Assembly: GCA_017545505.1 (NCBI GenBank)
Contig: JAFWNB010000004.1
Coordinates: forward strand, 1-64,000
DNA: 64,000 nt
Source of the DNA: Candidatus Saccharimonadota bacterium
Lineage (GTDB): Bacteria; Patescibacteriota; Saccharimonadia; Saccharimonadales; Saccharimonadaceae
Direction of reading: 5' to 3'
Shown one piece after another: positions 39,158 through 48,298 of the stretch. The position numbers and the translations under genes are program-made. The notes below the pieces were generated by a model, which had not been told where the DNA came from, did not search any database, and saw nothing but the letters and a program-made list of their open reading frames with translations. Every line of letters starts with the position of its first letter. The stretch's first letter is position 1.

Positions 39158-40192
39158 TTATGTTTTATGCAAGTATTTGGATACTGCAAGGCGAGCCGAT
39201 ACTCTACCTATAACAATTCCTGCCAATATAAAGATTAGAAATACTATAATTAGTTGATTAGAATCTAAGACATTATTGATAGAAGAAACATCTATGCCGT
39301 AATTAATTAGTTTTGGTGAAATAAATTTGAAGCCGAAATACGAAATAACCCCTGCCACTACCCCGGCGATAATACCGCATATTTCCGCCTCAACTAGAAA
39401 TGGCCCTCTAATAAAACCTTTATCGGCGCCGACTAATTTCATCATGTATATTTCTTCGCGGCGCGAAAAGATAGCCATTCTAATTGTGGAGAAAATTATT
39501 AGTATTGAAATCACAAGAAATACTACTGCAAGAACTATACCGCCTGTACGAGCAATTCTAGCCCAAGACGTAATAGTGGCAATCTCCGCTCTGTTTACGT
39601 CGTAGGTCGGAAGCTTTTCTTTATCGGTATACGCGCGAAATAGTTTATCTTCTTCGACAATTTGTTTAATACTATCGAGATTGTCTACGTCGTATACTTT
39701 AACACGCATAGTTGCTTGCATTTTATCAATCATCATTTTAGTCATATCATCGTCTAGGATGTTTATGATTTCATCACTAGAAGCGTTTTCTTCTAAGAAC
39801 TTTGCGTATTCATCTTTTGATGTTGAAGTTTCGACAGACTTAATATTTGGATCAGCTTTTATAGTATTGGAAAGATCCTCCAATATTTCGGCAGAAGTGT
39901 TTGGCTTGAAATAAATTGTAATATCAATTTTGTCTTTCATCATTTCGGCAGTATTAGTAAGAATAACACTAGCTACCACAGTTACAAAAAGAATTATCAG
40001 CGTAATGGCCATTACTACCGTAGCGGCGGTCGACAGCCAAATGTTACGGCCAAAACCTTTAGTCCCATATTTAACGACGCGTGCTTTTTCGCGAATAATG
40101 TGACGATTGCGATTTTTTTGCATCGTCCTTAGGCCTTTTTTTGAGACTTTTTTCAATTTCTTTTCTTTTAGAGCTTTTTCTTCTTTTGTCAT
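39158..40192 (-). CDS. ftsX: Cell-division protein FtsX
   Basis: A 344-residue ABC permease with four membrane helices: one at ~55-80, a large extracellular loop (~85-215) that contacts hydrolases, and three near 225-340 (GGIVLAVVFLVISILIIFST, GIIAGVVAGVISYFG, LIIVFLIFILAGIVIG). The cytoplasmic N-terminus is Lys/Arg-rich. The start overlaps the ftsE stop by four bases. With FtsE it transmits ATP-driven movement to PcsB at the septum. Confidence 0.93.
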   Translation of the reverse strand: MTKEEKALKEKKLKKVSKKGLRTMQKNRNRHIIREKARVVKYGTKGFGRNIWLSTAATVVMAITLIILFVTVVASVILTNTAEMMKDKIDITIYFKPNTSAEILEDLSNTIKADPNIKSVETSTSKDEYAKFLEENASSDEIINILDDDMTKMMIDKMQATMRVKVYDVDNLDSIKQIVEEDKLFRAYTDKEKLPTYDVNRAEIATITSWARIARTGGIVLAVVFLVISILIIFSTIRMAIFSRREEIYMMKLVGADKGFIRGPFLVEAEICGIIAGVVAGVISYFGFKFISPKLINYGIDVSSINNVLDSNQLIIVFLIFILAGIVIGRVSARLAVSKYLHKT

Positions 40193-40959
40193 TGTACGAG
40201 CTTCCTTTTAGTCTTGAGCGCGTGGCCAGGAGTCTGGACTACACGAGCTGGTGGTCTTTCGATTGGCGACTCATCAAGTTTGTAGATACCGTTATTTTTT
40301 TGATCGTCGACAATTTTGCCATGTTTCATAGTGATAACTCTTTTTTGCAGAGTATTAACTACATTTTCATTGTGCGTGGTAACTAGAATTGTGGTGCCGA
40401 AATCATTTATTTTTTTAAGTAAGTCAATGATTTCCTTCGTTGTAAGTTTATCTAGATTTGCGGTAGGCTCATCGGCAATTAGGATCTTTGGTTGACGGGC
40501 GACGGAACGCGCAATAGACACGCGTTGTTGCTGGCCGCCAGATAATTGATGTGGAAACTTTTTTGCCTGATCTAATAAATCTACTAATTCTAGAACTTTC
40601 GGTACAGTCTTTCGGATTTCTTTGCCGCTCATACCAGCAATTTCTAAAGCAAATGCTACATTCTCATAAACTGTACGTCGTGGTAAAAGTTTAAAATCTT
40701 GGAATACTACGCCTAAACGACGGCGATAACCAGGAATATGACGTTTTTTTACATAGTCTAAATCTATACCACCAATTATAATCTTACCAGAGTCGGGACT
40801 TTCTTCCTTTGTGATCATTTTCATCAAGGTAGATTTACCGGCACCGGATTTACCAACTAAGAAAACAAACTCATTCGGTTCGATATGAAGTGATACCGAA
40901 TCTAGCGCCGGCTCAGTATCGCCAGGATAAGTTTTGCTTACCGAGTCAAGTAGAATCAT
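40189..40959 (-). CDS. ftsE: Cell-division ATPase FtsE
   Basis: A 256-residue ABC ATPase. Walker A LVGKSGAGKSTLMKMI, Q-loop VVFQDFKLLPRRTVYENVAF (the FtsE/MacB-type sequence), signature QLSGGQQQRVSIARSVA, Walker B ILIADEPTANLD and H-loop TTHNENVVN. The C-terminal ~30 residues are basic and Pro-rich. A TATTAT ends six bases before the ATG. First gene of the ftsE-ftsX-pcsB-ctpA-GT run. Confidence 0.95.
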   Translation of the reverse strand: MILLDSVSKTYPGDTEPALDSVSLHIEPNEFVFLVGKSGAGKSTLMKMITKEESPDSGKIIIGGIDLDYVKKRHIPGYRRRLGVVFQDFKLLPRRTVYENVAFALEIAGMSGKEIRKTVPKVLELVDLLDQAKKFPHQLSGGQQQRVSIARSVARQPKILIADEPTANLDKLTTKEIIDLLKKINDFGTTILVTTHNENVVNTLQKRVITMKHGKIVDDQKNNGIYKLDESPIERPPARVVQTPGHALKTKRKLVQ

Positions 40960-40980
40960 ATTATTATAATACCATAAGTA

Positions 40981-43326
40981 TTATAATTTGTGAATAATAT
41001 GGAAAGTGTAGTTCTTCGACGATTGATTGTCGGCTTGATAAATTGAAACTGGGAGAATCTCTGTGTTTTCGTATTCTTTTTCAAGTTCTGCCAAAACTTC
41101 GGCATAATTTTTTTCACTCGTGATAGTAACGTCCTCTGAATTAGTTTTCGTGAATTCAATGCGCTTTTTCGTGGAAGCATTCTTCAATAATAAATCTAGG
41201 TTAATTTCAAATCCGGCTAGATAATCGGCGAGTTTAAAATCGCTTCTAACGGATTTCTTAAATTCGCCCACTACGCCAACATATTCCTCATTAATATAAA
41301 TTGCCGCAGAACGTTTCTTCTCAAATGGTTTTGTTTCGGGTCTATCTTCTTTTAGTGGGAGATAAGTTGCGGTAATATTATTGTCTTTAAAAATCTTGTC
41401 TACATATTTTTTGGCTTGATAAAAAGCAGTTTTGTTATTATACTTACGGTCGGCAATTGTAAATGCGAGCCACGTTTGCTCGACTGGCACGTCTTCGCTA
41501 GTTAAACCCCACTCTTTGCGGTATAGTTTATTGATTTCAAATATCGCAAATTGATTAACTGGCAATTTTTCGTTTAAGAATGATTTTTCGAGAAGATTCG
41601 GAATCAAACTTTGGCGTACATACTGCAATTCAGGACTAATGGAATTAGTTATTCTGTAAGAATTCTTAGTATCTTGACCGACCTTATTTAATAATCTTTC
41701 GCTAATAAAACTATATGTCAAAACCTCATTGGCGCCATATTTCGATAATAAATTACGTAGAGCGCTTTTTAGTTCAAACATTTGATTTTTAGAAGCTGTT
41801 TGATGAAGCGGTAGAGTCGGAGTAATATTATCATATCCTAATAACCTACCGATTTCTTCTATAATGTCTTCTTTGATATGAATATCTGTGCGCCAATATC
41901 CTGGGGTTATTTCTAAATTGTTCCCAGATTCTTTAACTTCAAAGCTGACGTTTTGGAGCGTTTTTATAATTAGTTCTTTGCTATAATTTGTGCCCAATAA
42001 TTGATTAATTTCCTCTGTTGTAATTTTTACAACAGATGGTACGATTGGTTGAGGGTAGCAATCTCTTGCCGAAATTGGTTTGCCGCCAATTTCTTTGATT
42101 GATCCCGCCAATACATTAAACGTACCGCCTACCGGCACTCCCTTAGTAAATCTAGTGATAGCTTCCGAGAAGATGCCGTGAGCCATTTGGGTTTTTCGGA
42201 GATTATATAGACTAAAAGAAGCAGACTCTATTAGGACATTTTTCGTTTCTTCGTCTATCGCAGTAGTAATACCACCCATTGCGCCGGCCATTGCTACAGG
42301 AACATCGTTTGAAGTAATTACGATATCACTTTCTATGCATTCAATTTGCTTACCGTCTAATAAGGTAAGTTTTTCGCCGGTTTTTGCAGCTCGCACGATT
42401 ATCTTTGGTTTATCCGATTTACCTATTGCGACAAATTTATTGAAGTCGAATGCGTGTAATGGTTGCCCGGTAAGATACATTAAATAATTCGTGACGTCAA
42501 CTATCTTTGAGTGCGTAAAGGTACCAGATTTCGCAATTTGAACCTGCATTTTAGAAAGATATTTTTCTTTTACGGTCGGCTCACTAGCCCTGATCACGGC
42601 GGCAGAATAGCGCGGACAAAGCGTTTGGTCTGAAAGCTCGATTTCTAAATTCTCGTCTTGACTTACGACCCCATCGGCGACGGATTTGAAAAATCCCTCT
42701 GGAAATACCGACTCATGAGTTAATAATTCTGGCTCTTTAAAAGATTGGCCAAGAATACCCGCTATTTCCCTTGCGAAGCCGATAATACCAAAACAGTCTG
42801 GACGATGAGTTAATGATTTATTCTCGATTTCTAAAATATAATCTTTCAAATCAAAAACATCCGATAATAAATCTCCAGGTTTTGCTATTTCTGGGTTGAT
42901 TTCGGCAATTTTTTCATGCTTGTCGTCGAAGTCTAATTCGTCGGCGCCAGCAAGCATACCCTCTGAATCATATTTTCCGAGCATTTTGCGTTTACCAATA
43001 ATAAATGGCGCGTCTTCATGCACGGAGACTGGCACGGTAGCTCCAGGAGCAAGCCATACTGCGAGCATACCTTCGCGAACGTTTGGTGCGCCGCAAACAA
43101 CTTGGACTAATTCTGGTTTACCAGTATTTATTTGGCAAAGCGTAAGGTGCGTATCGGGAATTTTTTCGGCTTTTTCGACCCTTACTACATATATATTGTC
43201 ATATTTATGTGTTTCGTCTATTACGCCCTCGACTTCAACTAAACGTAAGCCGATCAAACGAATCAATTCGTCGTCTGGAATTTTAATATCAACGTATTCT
43301 TTAAGCCAGTTTAATGATATTTTCAT
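40981..43326 (-). CDS. pheT: Phenylalanyl-tRNA synthetase beta subunit
   Basis: A 781-residue subunit with an N-terminal tRNA-binding OB domain (VVRVEKAEKIPDTHLTLCQI, VVCGAPNVREGMLAVW), B3/B4 editing region (NKSLTHRPDCFGIIGFARE), B5 (YLMYLTGQPLHAFDFNKF) and the core domain. The C-terminal anticodon-binding module is shorter than in E. coli (795 residues total there). GGGAG precedes the ATG; the gene begins one base after the pheS stop. Confidence 0.95.
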   Translation of the reverse strand: MKISLNWLKEYVDIKIPDDELIRLIGLRLVEVEGVIDETHKYDNIYVVRVEKAEKIPDTHLTLCQINTGKPELVQVVCGAPNVREGMLAVWLAPGATVPVSVHEDAPFIIGKRKMLGKYDSEGMLAGADELDFDDKHEKIAEINPEIAKPGDLLSDVFDLKDYILEIENKSLTHRPDCFGIIGFAREIAGILGQSFKEPELLTHESVFPEGFFKSVADGVVSQDENLEIELSDQTLCPRYSAAVIRASEPTVKEKYLSKMQVQIAKSGTFTHSKIVDVTNYLMYLTGQPLHAFDFNKFVAIGKSDKPKIIVRAAKTGEKLTLLDGKQIECIESDIVITSNDVPVAMAGAMGGITTAIDEETKNVLIESASFSLYNLRKTQMAHGIFSEAITRFTKGVPVGGTFNVLAGSIKEIGGKPISARDCYPQPIVPSVVKITTEEINQLLGTNYSKELIIKTLQNVSFEVKESGNNLEITPGYWRTDIHIKEDIIEEIGRLLGYDNITPTLPLHQTASKNQMFELKSALRNLLSKYGANEVLTYSFISERLLNKVGQDTKNSYRITNSISPELQYVRQSLIPNLLEKSFLNEKLPVNQFAIFEINKLYRKEWGLTSEDVPVEQTWLAFTIADRKYNNKTAFYQAKKYVDKIFKDNNITATYLPLKEDRPETKPFEKKRSAAIYINEEYVGVVGEFKKSVRSDFKLADYLAGFEINLDLLLKNASTKKRIEFTKTNSEDVTITSEKNYAEVLAELEKEYENTEILPVSIYQADNQSSKNYTFHIIHKL

Positions 43327-43327
43327 A

Positions 43328-44284
43328 TTAAAACTCCCTCAAAAAGTTTAGATTACCCGATTCAAAATAACGCACATCGCCTAAACCGTAGCGCAGCATC
43401 ACTAAGCGGTCTATTCCTCCGCCCCAAGCAAAGCCATGATACTTCGTAGGATCTATGCCGGCTATTTTCAGTACATTTGGGTGGATCATTCCGCAACCCA
43501 ACATTTCAAGGAAGTCTCCTTTTTTGCCGCCAAGAGATTTCGGTTTTTCTATCATAAACTCTAAGCTCGGCTCAGTGAACGGAAAATATCCTGGCTGAGT
43601 ACGAATATTTAGTTTTTGCTCATAATATTTTTCAAAGAATTCGCGCAGAATACCGAGCATGTCCCCCATAGTACAATCTTTTGAAACATAAACGCCTTCG
43701 CATTGATAAAATGTATGTTCATGCGTAGCGTCTACATCTTCGTTTCTAAATACTCTGCCCGGAACAACGACGGCAATCGGTTTACCTAAGTCTAGATTAT
43801 TTTTGTAAGCTTTTAAAACTCGGTGCTGCATGGTAGAAGTGTGGGCGGGAGGAATTAATCCTTCTTCGGTACGAAAAGTATCGTAACCATCGCGCGCCGG
43901 GTGCTCTTTTGGAAAATTCAAAGAATCAAACATATGATACTCGTCGTCTAATTGGCGCGATTCAATCACATCAAAACCCATAAGTTGGTAAATACCAACA
44001 ACTCGGTCTAATTCTGTCATAAGTGGGTGTTTAGAACCTAATTCCGTAGGATAAAATTCCGGCATAGGCTCATTCACACCACACCACGCCGTTACATCGA
44101 TTGGCTCTGCCGCAATGTCTAGTTCGGCTTTTTTGGCTGCTTCAATCTTATCTAGAATGGTTTGTTTTTTGCGATTTAAATCACGGCCAAATTCTGCACG
44201 TTTTTCCGGCGGCAAATCACGCATTTTTGCTGCTTGCAAATTTAGATCTTTTAATTCCTGTTTTAACTCTTCCAGATTATTCAT
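43328..44284 (-). CDS. pheS: Phenylalanyl-tRNA synthetase alpha subunit
   Basis: A 318-residue class II catalytic subunit. Motif 2 region TSTMQHRVLKAY and VVVPGRVFRNEDVDATHEHTFYQ, and motif 3 GMIHPNVLKIAGIDP with GFAWGGGIDRLVMLRYG. The coiled-coil N-terminus is shorter than usual. A TATAAT ends eight bases before the ATG, giving an almost leaderless transcript for pheS-pheT. Confidence 0.96.
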   Translation of the reverse strand: MNNLEELKQELKDLNLQAAKMRDLPPEKRAEFGRDLNRKKQTILDKIEAAKKAELDIAAEPIDVTAWCGVNEPMPEFYPTELGSKHPLMTELDRVVGIYQLMGFDVIESRQLDDEYHMFDSLNFPKEHPARDGYDTFRTEEGLIPPAHTSTMQHRVLKAYKNNLDLGKPIAVVVPGRVFRNEDVDATHEHTFYQCEGVYVSKDCTMGDMLGILREFFEKYYEQKLNIRTQPGYFPFTEPSLEFMIEKPKSLGGKKGDFLEMLGCGMIHPNVLKIAGIDPTKYHGFAWGGGIDRLVMLRYGLGDVRYFESGNLNFLREF

Positions 44285-44332
44285 ATAGTGATATTATACA
44301 TCTATTTAAGCTTTTTGCCAAAGTGTAATATT

Positions 44333-46996
44333 TCAAGCAACAAAATTTTGATCCCTAAGTTCTGCTAATTCCATTTTGCCACACCAATAACAATAGGTAT
44401 TTTCTTTAATCTTTTCGTCCTTTATAATACTTATTGGTCGATTGGTTTGAAGGACTTGAAGCCCAAAAGCATATCTTTCGCTAGCATCATAATTGGCAAT
44501 AAATGTTAAATACGAAGCATATTTTAAGGCGATCTCTGCTTCGTCTTTGGTCATTCCGGAAAATCTGGCTATTTGGCCAGCCAATGAATTATCTTTTGGA
44601 TGTTTTTTGTAATAGTCTTCCTTAAACGCCGAAACGTTACTTTTTGAATCTTGAATGAGAGCATAAACTGTGTCATACAATACATAACCAGAGTAGTTTT
44701 CTATATTGGAAACGTCTCTGTTTTCGGAACTAAGAGCGTAGGCGGCACCAGTAGCGATAGCTATTTCCTCTGGGTCGTCCATGCCGCGACAAGCTCTATA
44801 GACACCGAAAATACCCGCTATTTTATCGGCAAGATCACCAAATATACCTTGATTTTCCTGCTTATATGCTTCACATATTCCTTTACTTTGCACTCCCGGT
44901 GTAGCGTCGCGGTCTGTACCGTATAATATAAAATTTTTTAGTCCCCCTGCCGGTTGTTCATTTTCAAGATTACCGCCCTCATTTAGGACACTTTGCCATT
45001 CTGCTTTAGTGCGATTCATATATTTAGTGGTGATAGTATTATGAGGATTACAATAAATATCACCTTCTACATTATTTGCTTTTTTCACCGTAGAACAATC
45101 ACCGGCTAGGGTGGTAAATTTCTGATCATTTCCTTCGGCTATCGTATTACCAATTAAGCTGTTGAGCGATTTGCTAGCCAAATCCGTAGTAGTACTAATT
45201 GCCGATATTATATTCGTATCGTCATTACTGGAGGAATGGCTTATCATGGTCTTGGCAAAGTTATGTACTATGCTACCCAAAAAAGTATTTGGAGAAGAAA
45301 CATCAAATGGGCTAAGTGTGGCACGTTCAGCCTCGTTTCTACGAGCTACCATTACGTCAACTTCGCGTTGGTATTTTGCTATAGTCGCAGCATCTGACGG
45401 CATAGCGCCCAAAGTTCTCATATTAATTGTATTCGATAAATATGAACCACCTTCTACAATTCTATTGCCGCCAACTATACTCGAGAATCTATTCGTATCG
45501 AATTCTGTAGTTGCCATTTGTACGCTACTTGTAGCCCTATTAATTATTTCTGGTTCTACGTTTCCGCTACCTCTTCGTAGGGCCGCACTAGTCGAAGAAC
45601 TACTTTCATCTACGGTAGTCTGGCTAATAGTGCTATTGTCCATGGTACCAGTGGCGATTAATACATTATCCCGCGAAAAGTTATTAGCTTCGCGTGTAGA
45701 GTATTTGCCATTTGAAACAGCAGCAACAAAATTGTTGGTTTCTAGAATAGATTTTTTGACTGTAACTTCTTCGTTGGTATTAACATCAGTATAGGTGATT
45801 TCCGTTGGTGTCGACAACGTATTCATTACCTGATTAACTGGACCATCGCCATCTATCCTTGCGCGCTGAAGTGGCTCCTCGAGTGCCAAAAATGCTCTAG
45901 CGGCTTGGCGGGGTTCGCTAGCAGAGATTGCGGAATTAAGTAGCTGTGCCGCTTCATGCGTGCCACCAGCATTGTTGCTTACTTCATTTACTATAGCGCC
46001 AGCATCTCCTCCAGTTGATAGCTGAGCTTCATCGCATGCTCCATCATCGCCCTCTCCACTACATCCGGCCATGTCGGCCGAAATATCAGTCGCTAAGGCA
46101 TCATCCAATATTTCATAAAAACTTTCTGCGTCTTTTTCATGATTGCCGGTAGATTGCCAGCCATTAAAAATACCACGAGAAAGGCCAAGATCCTGGTAGA
46201 CATCATTTACTTCGTCGCTATAATAGAATCTTGCCGTGACATCTAACGCACTTGAATACGCTGCATACATTTGAGGATTAGAGTGAACAGCTGCAACAAA
46301 ATTATCTGCATTCACGACTTGGTTATCAAACAAAAAAGCCAACTCACCTTCTGCTCCATTTACAAAATAATCAAATCCAGAGGCAGCTATTTCTAAATCA
46401 TCGTCTAGATTAGCAATATAACGATTAGTGCGAATAAAATCGCCAGACGCCGTAACTTGACCAACAATTATTCCAGATTTTGCTAGGTCACCTGCGAATT
46501 TATCTGGAAGTTCGCCTTTTTTAGCTAATTCTTCTGTGATATTTAAACCCTGTTCTTCTATGACGGCCGCTGTATCTGAAAATCCTAGAGAATCTTGCAA
46601 ATTATAATCGATCGTACCAATCATAAACATTGGCGCACCTAATAATAAAACAGGTATAAGAACAAGTAACAAAACTAATATTAATAATAACGGCATAGCT
46701 TTGCCGCCACTTAGCCCAAGCTTACCTAGCATACCAGATTTGCTATCTTTTCCGTCTTTGCCCGGCTTGCCTTTACCGCTAAATAATCCGCCGCCGAGAC
46801 CTCCGCCAATTTTATTGGCCGGTGATTGTGGTGCGTTTTCCTTTGATTTTGCATCTTTGCCGCTAGCTTTTCCTGCTGCAGAATTTTCAGCAGATTTTAA
46901 TTCATCTGCTGGATTATTGTCTGAACTTTTTGCTCCAACACCACCAAAATCCGGAGTGATGCTTTTTTTTTCAGAGCGCTCAACAGAATCTTCCAT
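44333..46996 (-). CDS. Large single-pass surface-exposed protein, unknown
   Basis: An 887-residue protein. Residues 1-100 are low-complexity, Gly/Lys/Ser-rich and presumably cytoplasmic; one strong membrane helix (101-127) follows; the remaining ~760 residues should be outside. That region is mostly helical with Asn/Ser/Thr-rich stretches, several Cys (GCSGEGDDGAC ~315; GDCSTVKK; GVYRACRG; YCYWCG near the end) and no repeat family I recognise. It could be a component of a secretion or pilus apparatus special to the lineage. A TATAAT ends six bases before the ATG, and the next gene upstream encodes a small membrane protein. Confidence 0.6.
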   Translation of the reverse strand: MEDSVERSEKKSITPDFGGVGAKSSDNNPADELKSAENSAAGKASGKDAKSKENAPQSPANKIGGGLGGGLFSGKGKPGKDGKDSKSGMLGKLGLSGGKAMPLLLILVLLLVLIPVLLLGAPMFMIGTIDYNLQDSLGFSDTAAVIEEQGLNITEELAKKGELPDKFAGDLAKSGIIVGQVTASGDFIRTNRYIANLDDDLEIAASGFDYFVNGAEGELAFLFDNQVVNADNFVAAVHSNPQMYAAYSSALDVTARFYYSDEVNDVYQDLGLSRGIFNGWQSTGNHEKDAESFYEILDDALATDISADMAGCSGEGDDGACDEAQLSTGGDAGAIVNEVSNNAGGTHEAAQLLNSAISASEPRQAARAFLALEEPLQRARIDGDGPVNQVMNTLSTPTEITYTDVNTNEEVTVKKSILETNNFVAAVSNGKYSTREANNFSRDNVLIATGTMDNSTISQTTVDESSSSTSAALRRGSGNVEPEIINRATSSVQMATTEFDTNRFSSIVGGNRIVEGGSYLSNTINMRTLGAMPSDAATIAKYQREVDVMVARRNEAERATLSPFDVSSPNTFLGSIVHNFAKTMISHSSSNDDTNIISAISTTTDLASKSLNSLIGNTIAEGNDQKFTTLAGDCSTVKKANNVEGDIYCNPHNTITTKYMNRTKAEWQSVLNEGGNLENEQPAGGLKNFILYGTDRDATPGVQSKGICEAYKQENQGIFGDLADKIAGIFGVYRACRGMDDPEEIAIATGAAYALSSENRDVSNIENYSGYVLYDTVYALIQDSKSNVSAFKEDYYKKHPKDNSLAGQIARFSGMTKDEAEIALKYASYLTFIANYDASERYAFGLQVLQTNRPISIIKDEKIKENTYCYWCGKMELAELRDQNFVA

Positions 46997-47026
46997 GAAT
47001 TAATTATATCACTTATGTTTTAATTC

Positions 47027-47260
47027 CTAAAGTAGAATAATTGAAACTAATGACGCAACGGCAAGTAATATTAATACAATCCAAATCCAGCCAAATTTAC
47101 TAGTTTTTTTGAAATTTTTAACGTATTCTGAATCATCAATTAAATCTGGCTCATCGCCATCTATAACACCAACACCTTCAGTCATTTTGGTTCTTAAGTC
47201 TGCACTAATTCTGCGAGACAATTCATCATTTTGATTTTCTTTGTTTACTATAATACCCAT
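47027..47260 (-). CDS. Small tail-anchored membrane protein
   Basis: A 77-residue protein with a soluble acidic N-terminus and one C-terminal membrane helix (~55-77, WIWIVLILLAVASLVSIIL). AGGA lies five to six bases before the ATG. It is next to the 887-residue membrane protein gene in the same direction, with a 30-base gap that includes that gene's -10. No family recognised; a partner of the larger protein is possible. Confidence 0.55.
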   Translation of the reverse strand: MGIIVNKENQNDELSRRISADLRTKMTEGVGVIDGDEPDLIDDSEYVKNFKKTSKFGWIWIVLILLAVASLVSIILL

Positions 47261-47344
47261 CTTTTTCCTAAATAAATTATTATTGCTTTATTATATCATA
47301 AAAAATATGCTATAATGTAAATAATAATATTTAAGGAGGCTAAA

Positions 47345-48262
47345 ATGGCGACTAAAAAGTCGAAATCGTCGAAGAAGTCCGCAAAGACCACAACGACAAA
47401 ACCAAAAACCGCCGAAAAAGCGGTTAAAACCAACACGGTGGAGAAATCAGTAAAGACTGAGCCAAAAATGCCAGCTGAGAAGAAATCATTTCTTTCTGGA
47501 TTCTTTGCCAAAAAATACGAAGAAAAAGAAAGCATTCTTACCGTATTCAAGAGCCATAAGTTTTATGGTGCTTTACTTGGAGAATTGCTAGGTACACTTA
47601 TCATTGCACTTTTGCTCTTTTCCGTTTCTTTGATGGGAATTGCAAGTTTGGCAACCTATGCATTCGGAATTATTGCCGTTCTAATTGCGGTTTATGCATT
47701 TTCCGGTGCATGTCTTAACCCAATCGTCACGGTTGGCATGATGGCGTCTCGCAGAATGTCCGTGATTCGTGGCATTATGTATATAATTGCAGAGATTGTT
47801 GGTGCATGGCTTGGCTGGTTAATTTTTAACGGTTTCCATCTAGCTGGTGGCGAAACTGCCTATGATGTACCAGCTATGGCTGCCCTAGCCGAAGGTGGTT
47901 TCTGGGTAGTAGCAATGGTGGAATTAGTTGGCGCTATCGTAATCGCTTTCTTCTTCAACCGTGCTCTAAAATACAAAAGAAGCGTATTTACATTTGCAGC
48001 AACCGTTACTGGCGGTGTTATTCTTGCAATCATTATCGGATATGTTGTGTCAGCAGCATTCTTAGGATTAAATAACAACTTCATCTTTAATCCTGCTGTT
48101 GCAATGATGCTCCAGATTTTCCCACAAGCTGGCGAAAACTTCGGTGAAATCCTTGGCGGCATTTGCCAGGCATTATCACTATATGCAATCATCCCAATGA
48201 TTGGCGGTGTAGTTGGATTCTATATTTCTGATTTTGCTTCAAAACTAGCAGATGAAGAGTAA
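47345..48262 (+). CDS. MIP/aquaporin-family channel with altered selectivity motifs
   Basis: A 305-residue protein. Residues 1-65 are a Lys/Thr-rich cytoplasmic extension; then six membrane helices and two half-helix loops. The first loop is SGACLNPIVTVG (NPI for NPA, 125-127), the second FNPAVAMML (NPA 249-251) in which the Arg that normally follows NPA is Val. Loss of this Arg should widen or change the filter, so water/glycerol selectivity cannot be assumed. AAGGAGG precedes the ATG, with TATAAT upstream. It is one of few plus-strand genes in this half. Confidence 0.8.
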   Translation: MATKKSKSSKKSAKTTTTKPKTAEKAVKTNTVEKSVKTEPKMPAEKKSFLSGFFAKKYEEKESILTVFKSHKFYGALLGELLGTLIIALLLFSVSLMGIASLATYAFGIIAVLIAVYAFSGACLNPIVTVGMMASRRMSVIRGIMYIIAEIVGAWLGWLIFNGFHLAGGETAYDVPAMAALAEGGFWVVAMVELVGAIVIAFFFNRALKYKRSVFTFAATVTGGVILAIIIGYVVSAAFLGLNNNFIFNPAVAMMLQIFPQAGENFGEILGGICQALSLYAIIPMIGGVVGFYISDFASKLADEE

Positions 48263-48270
48263 TATTAAAA

Positions 48271-48298
48271 AATAACCCCGCAAGGGGTTATTTTTTTA
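48271..48298. terminator. Bidirectional terminator between the MIP gene and metG
   Basis: AATAACCCC / GGGGTTATT around GCAA, with T-run on the plus side and A-run on the other. Confidence 0.87.

Noticed and set aside
45162-45794. 210-residue hydrophobic plus-strand frame
   Set aside because: Antisense shadow of the 887-residue gene, without promoter or ribosome-binding site; codon pattern follows the minus strand.
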